Source of the DNA: Runella sp. SP2
Lineage (GTDB): Bacteria; Bacteroidota; Bacteroidia; Cytophagales; Spirosomataceae
Assembly: GCF_003711225.1 (NCBI RefSeq)
Contig: NZ_CP031030.1
Span: forward strand, 3,472,001-3,536,000
Direction of reading: 5' to 3'
DNA: 64,000 nt
Part shown: positions 61,001-64,000 of the stretch, one piece after another
How positions within the stretch are numbered: position 1 is the first letter of the stretch
Layout of the letters: each line of letters starts with the position of its first letter
The notes under the pieces: model-generated
Database searches by the model: none
What the model was told of the DNA's origin: nothing
The model's input: only the letters and a program-made list of their open reading frames with translations
Program-made: the position numbers and the translations under genes

Positions 61001-63359
61001 TGGAAGCCGTAGTTGCGTAAAACATGTACTTTGAGCCACTGTACGTTCCTGAACGGGAATTGATATTGATGTAATAATCTCCTGCTCCATTCCCAGAAGT
61101 TCCTCCTAACGGAATCACTACATGATAACGGTCAGACGGATATGGCTTTTTCGCCCCTCCCGCCTTATATTGAATGTACTCCTCAACTGCGGGATTTTTC
61201 TCCGCCGACCCTCCATCTCGGTGGTTGTAGATAAAATCTCCCATGGGGTCGATGCCTTGGTTATTTAACTCCGTAATCATGGCTCTAATTTGAGCAGGAG
61301 TTCCCATTCCAGTAGTTTCGCCCATGTACAAATCACGAGGGTCATAGCCCGAACTGTACGCTCCTTTGCCATAGTGACCAGGGAACCAAAGGTGCGTAAA
61401 GCCTGCTTTTTTGAGGCAAGCGGCTTTCAAACGGAGCGTATCTGCCCACGTAAAACCTGCCCCTGCTTTGGGGAAATCGTAATTGAAACCTTGCATCAAA
61501 AAGGTGGCTGTCGCAGGTGCCGAAAATGCCACAGGGTTGTTTGAATACGTTGCTTCACAACCGCTTGCATTGCGTACTTTGACAGCATATGCCCCACAGC
61601 CTAAACCCGAAAACGTATTGCTTACTTGGTAGCTTGTCCCTCCATTGATGGAGTATTCGGTAGCCCCCGAAGCAGTAATCGTAATAGTTCCTCCGCTGCA
61701 ATTGACGGGTAATGTCGTCGATACGTTGGAGACAGAGGGAGAGCTTGGTTGAGGATTGACATTTACCGTAGTCGCTGTCGATACACACCCCGCCCCCGAA
61801 CTCTTTACTTTTAATAAATAGGAATTGGGTGAAAGACCCGTAAGTACATTGGTAGCACCAAAGGTTGTACCGTTGTCAAAACTATACAAAACACCACTTG
61901 AAGGTGCCGTAATCGTGATACTTCCCGTCGAAGTAGTACAAGTAGGCTGCGTCACTGATGCTGTTGGGTTGGCAGGTGTCTCTTCTACTGTTATGGTAAT
62001 TTCATTGCTGGTTGCCGTGGTAGGACTCGCACAAGCATCGTTGCTGGTCATCACCACTTTTATTTTATCACCATTTACCAAATTGTTGGGGGCAAACGAA
62101 CTCCCCGTAGAGACATCAGCATCGTTTTTTTTCCATTGGTAACTGGGCGAACCTCCGCCATTGGTCGGTGTGGGTGTAAATGTAACTACTGTCCCCGAAC
62201 AAATCGTTGTAGTAGAAGCACTTATCGAAACAGAAGGAGTTACACTACTTGTGATGGTTACAGTCACCAAGGTACGGTTGCTTTCACAGCCATTGATTGT
62301 TTGTGAAGCATAATAATTGGTAGAAGATAAGGCGGTCGTAGTGGCCAATAAATTTCCGTTGGTAGCAGCATCATACCATTTTATCGATGTACCTGTTGCA
62401 GCAAGGTTTGCGACGGTTGGGTTGCTCGCCGAGCAAAAAGACTGTGGTGTCGTCGCCGTTGGAGCAGGCGAAACGCAGGTAGTGTAGGAATAATTTGAGC
62501 CCGAATTATCATTGTAGCGCAATGCCGAAAGAGTTTTATTTCCCTCAGAATCGGATGATAATTGACTTAACGTACGAGTTGAAGTAAAAGCATAGTACCA
62601 AACTGTTGTATTATTGGGCTGTGCTGGAATAGTGGCTGAATAACTTGTCCCAGAACCAGTTGCCTCAACGATTGACGTACTCCCCGAGAAGTCATTTACC
62701 CCTGTCTTATAACGAACAAAAACCTTTTCTTCGGGTGAAATTGCACTCGAAGTTGTGATTTGAACTGTCCCTGACCCATCATTAACAGGGGTAGTAGCTA
62801 CTGAATTAATGGAAATGGGTGCAGCCGAGGTAAGTCCGACGTAAAATTTGGCGTTGGTGGCGGTATATCCTGCATCATTGAAAACAAAAGTATAATACCC
62901 TGCTGTACTCATATTCAGCCCCATATCTTGTCCAGAATTATAAGCCGAAAAATTATTAATAGCATTTAATGCCCCTTGCCCCACACCCGAAAAAGTCCAT
63001 TTGTTTTGAAAACGATTCCCCGATGGGCCCGAAATAAAGAGGAAGCCCTCCCCTCCACCGCCCGTCATATTTAAGGGGGTGATATTTCCTCCCGTTGGCT
63101 GGACGTTGATTGTCGTGGCCCATTGCCCACGGCCGTCGGTAGGAGTGCCTGTTGAGGTCGAAACTCGACGGAACGACATGGTTCGATAATCAGAATTGTA
63201 GGGCGTAGTAGCGTATCCATTAAATTTCCCTACTACTTGCACTGGCTCGCCAGAAGAGATATTTTGAGCAAAAAGAACTTGCGAAATACCAATCAATGCG
63301 ATTACTGACAACAACAAAAACTTACGCCACTGCTGCTTAAAGCGTAGTAATATACTCAT
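55065..63359 (-). CDS. Surface protein F: secreted GH13 alpha-amylase in an adhesin frame, seven BIG2-like repeats, C-block, T9SS
   Basis: A 2764-residue protein from the ATG at 63359 (MSILLRFKQQWRKFLLLSVIA signal peptide). Residues about 30-300 form beta domains that may bind carbohydrate, then Ig-like and PTC-type modules to about 610. A GH13 alpha-amylase domain follows (about 615-1290): region I GDFIYNH (Asp708), region II IRMDAVKH (nucleophile Asp979), region III VIGEYYD (acid/base Glu1009), region IV NNHD (Asp1091). All catalytic residues are present, so an active starch or maltodextrin hydrolase is expected. Next come seven 73-residue BIG2-like repeats (about 1368-1880), two QLGPYC modules, a D-type module, the C-block and the sorting signal (MPNPVTHTLRL ... 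LRVVKVH). No sus genes are near. A single TGTGTTAA lies upstream (63500-63507) without a second copy. Confidence 0.9.
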   Translation of the reverse strand: MSILLRFKQQWRKFLLLSVIALIGISQVLFAQNISSGEPVQVVGKFNGYATTPYNSDYRTMSFRRVSTSTGTPTDGRGQWATTINVQPTGGNITPLNMTGGGGEGFLFISGPSGNRFQNKWTFSGVGQGALNAINNFSAYNSGQDMGLNMSTAGYYTFVFNDAGYTATNAKFYVGLTSAAPISINSVATTPVNDGSGTVQITTSSAISPEEKVFVRYKTGVNDFSGSTSIVEATGSGTSYSATIPAQPNNTTVWYYAFTSTRTLSQLSSDSEGNKTLSALRYNDNSGSNYSYTTCVSPAPTATTPQSFCSASNPTVANLAATGTSIKWYDAATNGNLLATTTALSSTNYYASQTINGCESNRTLVTVTITSSVTPSVSISASTTTICSGTVVTFTPTPTNGGGSPSYQWKKNDADVSTGSSFAPNNLVNGDKIKVVMTSNDACASPTTATSNEITITVEETPANPTASVTQPTCTTSTGSITITAPSSGVLYSFDNGTTFGATNVLTGLSPNSYLLKVKSSGAGCVSTATTVNVNPQPSSPSVSNVSTTLPVNCSGGTITITASGATEYSINGGTSYQVSNTFSGLGCGAYAVKVRNASGCEATYSNNPVAFSAPATATFLMQGFNYDFPKAGAGFTWADTLRLKAACLKKAGFTHLWFPGHYGKGAYSSGYDPRDLYMGETTGMGTPAQIRAMITELNNQGIDPMGDFIYNHRDGGSAEKNPAVEEYIQYKAGGAKKPYPSDRYHVVIPLGGTSGNGAGDYYININSRSGTYSGSKYMFYATTASKGGSRWSPLLSPDGVATEQTGAFTVDLGRNYETTIDNNGDSDEFKVTITTADFNAAGDQLIIYMVNTNGYADQRIWKVWNGTTDLVGKSGGTAAENVANVYNDVVEYHTYTDFSNMPSGLGSMNWDYFRPNYNPVMTGTTGNWNVDCLCPDWSQNSMDYFYDYDHLQTKTTNALIDWTKWNFTNLGIKSIRMDAVKHFDPSFFGNMLNQLNASGNVPSMVIGEYYDANPSVLQGWIRDVYNNGFNSSLPASTQPRVFDFTLRETLRNFTNNRLSAGDVRQIYTSGLVGGGYLSSNNVVTFLNNHDFRNNYGANDGGALVWYDPMLAYTYLLTNNQIGIPTVYYDDYYGYPAASSAHYRSYMPTTLTPMKCEIDALMDVHKKYIFGSPSLTRLNASGSGYSGNYSSGSTDKALIYQLQGPSSTNKDIIVAINFSDSPLKVDHPINTRGGAIATGTRFTDMLRRSSFPYAQVNASGQIYIELPARSYSVWVQGSDTPITPKPTASANTGVCVGGTLNLTGGVESNSTLTDVSYSWSGPDGFTSTAQNPQLTNVTAAKAGTYTLTVRYNCDFCQSTSTTVNVSINAQPTVSTPSTSVCVGSTITLSPTSGGTWTSSDDTKATVTNAGVVTGVAAGSVTFTFTEIASGCSATTSSVTVKAKPTVSVPSTSVCIGSTITLSPVSGGTWTSSDDGKATVTNEGVITGVAAGSVTFTFTETASGCSATTSSVTVKALPTVSAPSTSVCIGSTITLSPVSGGSWTSSDDTKATVTNAGVVTGVAAGSVTFTFTETASGCSATTSSVTVKALPTVSAPSTSVCVGSTLTLSPTSGGTWTSSDDGKATVTNAGVVTGVAAGSVTFTFTETASGCSATTSSVTVKALPTVSTPSTSVCIGSTITLSPVSDGTWTSSDDTKATVTNAGVVTGVAAGSVTFTFTETASGCSATTSSVTVKALPTVSTPSTSVCIGSTITLSPTSGGTWTSSDDTKATVTNAGVVTGVAAGSVTFTFMETASGCSATTSSVTVKALPTVSAPSTSVCIGSTITLSPTSGGTWTSSDDGKATVINAGVVTGVAAGSVTFTFTETASGCSATTSSVTVNLPVTPTFSQLGPYCPMASPGILPLTSLNSITGTWNAPISTAAVGTTTYTFSPTPGQCATTATMMVQVSSSATPTFTQLGPYCQGETPAILPTVSTNSIAGTWDAAINTVNAGSTTYTFTPTHGQCAVSTTMNVVVNSLPTASVSGTTTVCQNSASPMITFTGANATAPYTFTYKINDGAPQTVTTTSGNSVTVTAPTETAGTFVYSLVSVSESSSTACSQEQMGSVEVKVQGKPTITLTTLQQTLNEGNSQVLCDIDANPVNGLQFTVSGACIVGSPVWRLQVGSGAWSDWSPSAPVSQPSNNQPHRYQAACDVNCPVTYTSPIVLTISYRASIPQNVSMIADGMTVNEGETKEVCNIEGNALTFNATCGIGEILLYSVDGGEYGSAVPTQLVDGQYHNYRVRCRKSDGTVSCVETESGVMRLRIVSSSLTAPVASLNVTSGCGNPVAFSGRTNCGALTTVWYNAITNVALPNLPNQTPTETTSYYARCQAGGGCLSEKSNMVTYTVIPVGVAPAITASQDIVCTGTTVKISANCPVGSQTFWNTGVTASSFEVSFSNVTKQSYWAKCLFEGGCQSAESVRKDVYWNAFVVTLVNVGQTKSAIKTNDRAAWASQFITRDGGPELEQSTQQNPTLYYVENTNKVAPRYWTINVEACGLSTDGSLTFDMLATPEMGVIRSFNTHENNAPYFMYANREGWTELYAQNHPAYGFYQDNGAGGNVYDLGLPKGLYKLGIRYWDQKGWGSIYPATRQPQGNVLAYQEYWFRIQSKDGVGVGAARSAESEEANGKWQGSDNGKQLTDNGAFATVMPNPVTHTLRLKVQDSKGQVVQTTLMDATGREVVCRNFVPETNTHQEEFDVSELPTGVYFMQVRFENKQETLRVVKVH
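55318..55387 (-). repeat. Heptanucleotide tract, 10 units, in linker of F
   Basis: CCGTTAT, CCGTTAG, CTGTTTT, CCGTTAT, CTGACCC, TTGCCAT twice, TTGCCTC, TTCGCTC, TCCGCTG in one register. From CCGTTAT to the conserved CTCGC is 72 nt, against 81 in E and 99 in A, all multiples of three. Confidence 0.82.
57718..59255 (-). repeat. Tandem array, seven 219-bp units in F
   Basis: The plus-strand string CTCGTCGATGG recurs every 219 bp (57910, 58129 and so on). Each 73-residue unit contains PSTSVCIGSTITLSP, WTSSDD, ATVTNAGVVTGVAAGSVTF and ASGCSATTSSVTV, a BIG2-like fold with two Cys. Reverse-strand frames of up to 471 codons here are artefacts of the repeat. Confidence 0.88.
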
Positions 63360-63654
63360 GATAGGATAGGTTTGAAGTGGTGATGAAAAGAAAAAAATTT
63401 GACACAAAATTCTATCTTAATTTTTTTTCAAAAAAATAGTATTTTTTCAATAATTTATCCTGTATTACCCTTTTACTAGAGCAATTTCAACACTTATTGT
63501 TAACACACTATTTATATACTAAAAACCCTAATAAGCTTACTAACAAACATACTATTAGAAACAAAAACCATTTCAACCTCCTAAGTAGTCATATCACAGA
63601 AAAACCCCCTCCGTATTAGTCGGAGAGGGCTTTTTGTTATACTATGTCTCAAAA
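63360..63654. other. Intergenic region between G and F
   Basis: A very AT-rich stretch with several A and T runs (63415-63450) holds the promoter region of F and the terminator of G. No gene or structured operator was found; only one half of a class 1-like motif (TGTGTTAA on the minus strand) is present at 63500-63507. Confidence 0.5.
63601..63637 (-). terminator. Hairpin terminator after G
   Basis: AAAAACCCCCTCCG faces CGGAGAGGGCTTTTT with one bulge; on the minus strand the stem ends in a T-run. It lies 18 bp past the stop codon of G. Confidence 0.65.
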
Positions 63655-64000
63655 TTATAACTTCACCACTTTCAGCGTTGCTTGCTTTGTTTCGGTTACT
63701 ACCTTCAAGAAAAACATACCCGTCGGCAAGTCACTTACCCCAAACTCTTCTTGGTGGGTATTGGTTTCGGGTACAAATTGGCGATGGAGCACCTCACGAC
63801 CCACAGCATCCGTCAGCGAAGCTTGCACCTCTTGCCCCTTGCTATCTTGAATTTTTAAGCGCAAAACGTTTGTGACTGGATTGGGCAGAACTATGGCGAA
63901 AGACCCGTTAGCGGACTCAACAGTTGCCCCTTGCTTTTTGCCTCTTCGCTATCCGCTACCCTCGCGGCGCCTACGCCTACCCCATCACGCGACTGGATTC
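63655..64000 (-). pseudogene. Surface protein G: C-terminal end of a T9SS protein, frameshifted in the linker, cut by window edge
   Basis: Reading from the window edge, one frame gives IQSRDGVGVGAARVADSEEAKSK, the end of the shared C-block, then stops shortly after (codon at 63891-63893). A second frame, with stops upstream of it, gives ANGSFAIVLPNPVTNVLRLK and a complete T9SS signal to ATLKVVKL. The change of frame falls inside the heptamer tract. With flanks of identical length, the tract is 16 nt shorter than in F, so the frame is shifted by one. As read, the product would lose its sorting domain. This could be a true pseudogene, an 'off' state of a variable locus, or a sequencing or assembly error in the repeat. 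Confidence 0.7.
63905..63958 (-). repeat. Heptanucleotide tract in linker of G, register broken
   Basis: CCGTTAG and CGGACTC are followed by a 2-nt register break, then TTGCCCC, TTGCTTT, TTGCCTC, TTCGCTA, TCCGCTA. From CCGTTAG to the conserved CTCGC is 56 nt, not divisible by three, unlike A, E and F. Confidence 0.75.

Noticed and set aside
1-64000. tRNA, rRNA, insertion sequences, riboswitches, attachment sites
   Set aside because: Looked for on both strands by eye; no cloverleaf, transposase-like reading frame or known aptamer pattern was recognised.

Overview
The window comes from a member of the Bacteroidota, most likely a Cytophagales/Spirosomataceae-like soil or freshwater bacterium. 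Grounds for this are the many type A type-IX-secretion (T9SS) C-terminal sorting domains, hybrid two-component systems (HTCS) with AraC output domains, a DUF418 membrane protein, and the absence of strong Shine-Dalgarno sites. The genus is a guess. No rRNA, tRNA, insertion sequence, prophage or CRISPR array was seen. Every recognised gene except one regulator lies on the minus strand, so transcription runs from high to low coordinates.

Layout in minus-strand reading order: G, the frameshifted end of a T9SS protein (64000-63655); F, a 2764-residue T9SS protein with an embedded alpha-amylase domain (63359-55065); a 0.7 kb gap holding a decayed HTH remnant; E, 1477 residues (54351-49918); D, 2177 residues (49566-43033); HTCS3 (42934-38858); a two-gene unit with a beta/gamma-crystallin-like protein and an unknown protein (38677-37247); C, a giant of 4859 residues (37080-22501); a plus-strand XRE/S24 regulator (21703-22407); HTCS2 (21546-17521); a DUF418 protein (17305-16079); B, 2738 residues (16013-7797); HTCS1 with a 7TMR-DISM sensor (7681-4922); A, 1353 residues (4771-710); and the N-terminus of an M36 metallopeptidase (474-1).

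A to F all share a C-terminal block of about 570-660 residues that ends in the T9SS signal. G shows its last part. The N-terminal halves differ: beta-helices, HYR repeats, Ig-like repeats, BIG2-like repeats, cadherin-like modules or an amylase. Many of these are near-identical tandem arrays with periods of 219, 246, 258, 276 and 285 bp and an 888-bp superrepeat. The window is therefore a surface-protein locus built from interchangeable modules on one exported tail.

Two features are not explained by ordinary annotation. First, in every paralogue the linker just before the sorting domain is made of degenerate heptanucleotide repeats. In G this tract is 16 nt shorter than in F and the reading frame is lost there. 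Second, two families of intergenic direct repeats look like regulator sites: a 21-bp-period repeat before A, C and the crystallin-like unit, and a 12-bp-period TTGTCCACC pair before D and E. With three HTCS regulators and no SusC/SusD pair, this suggests dedicated control of the surface proteins. That is inference from sequence only.
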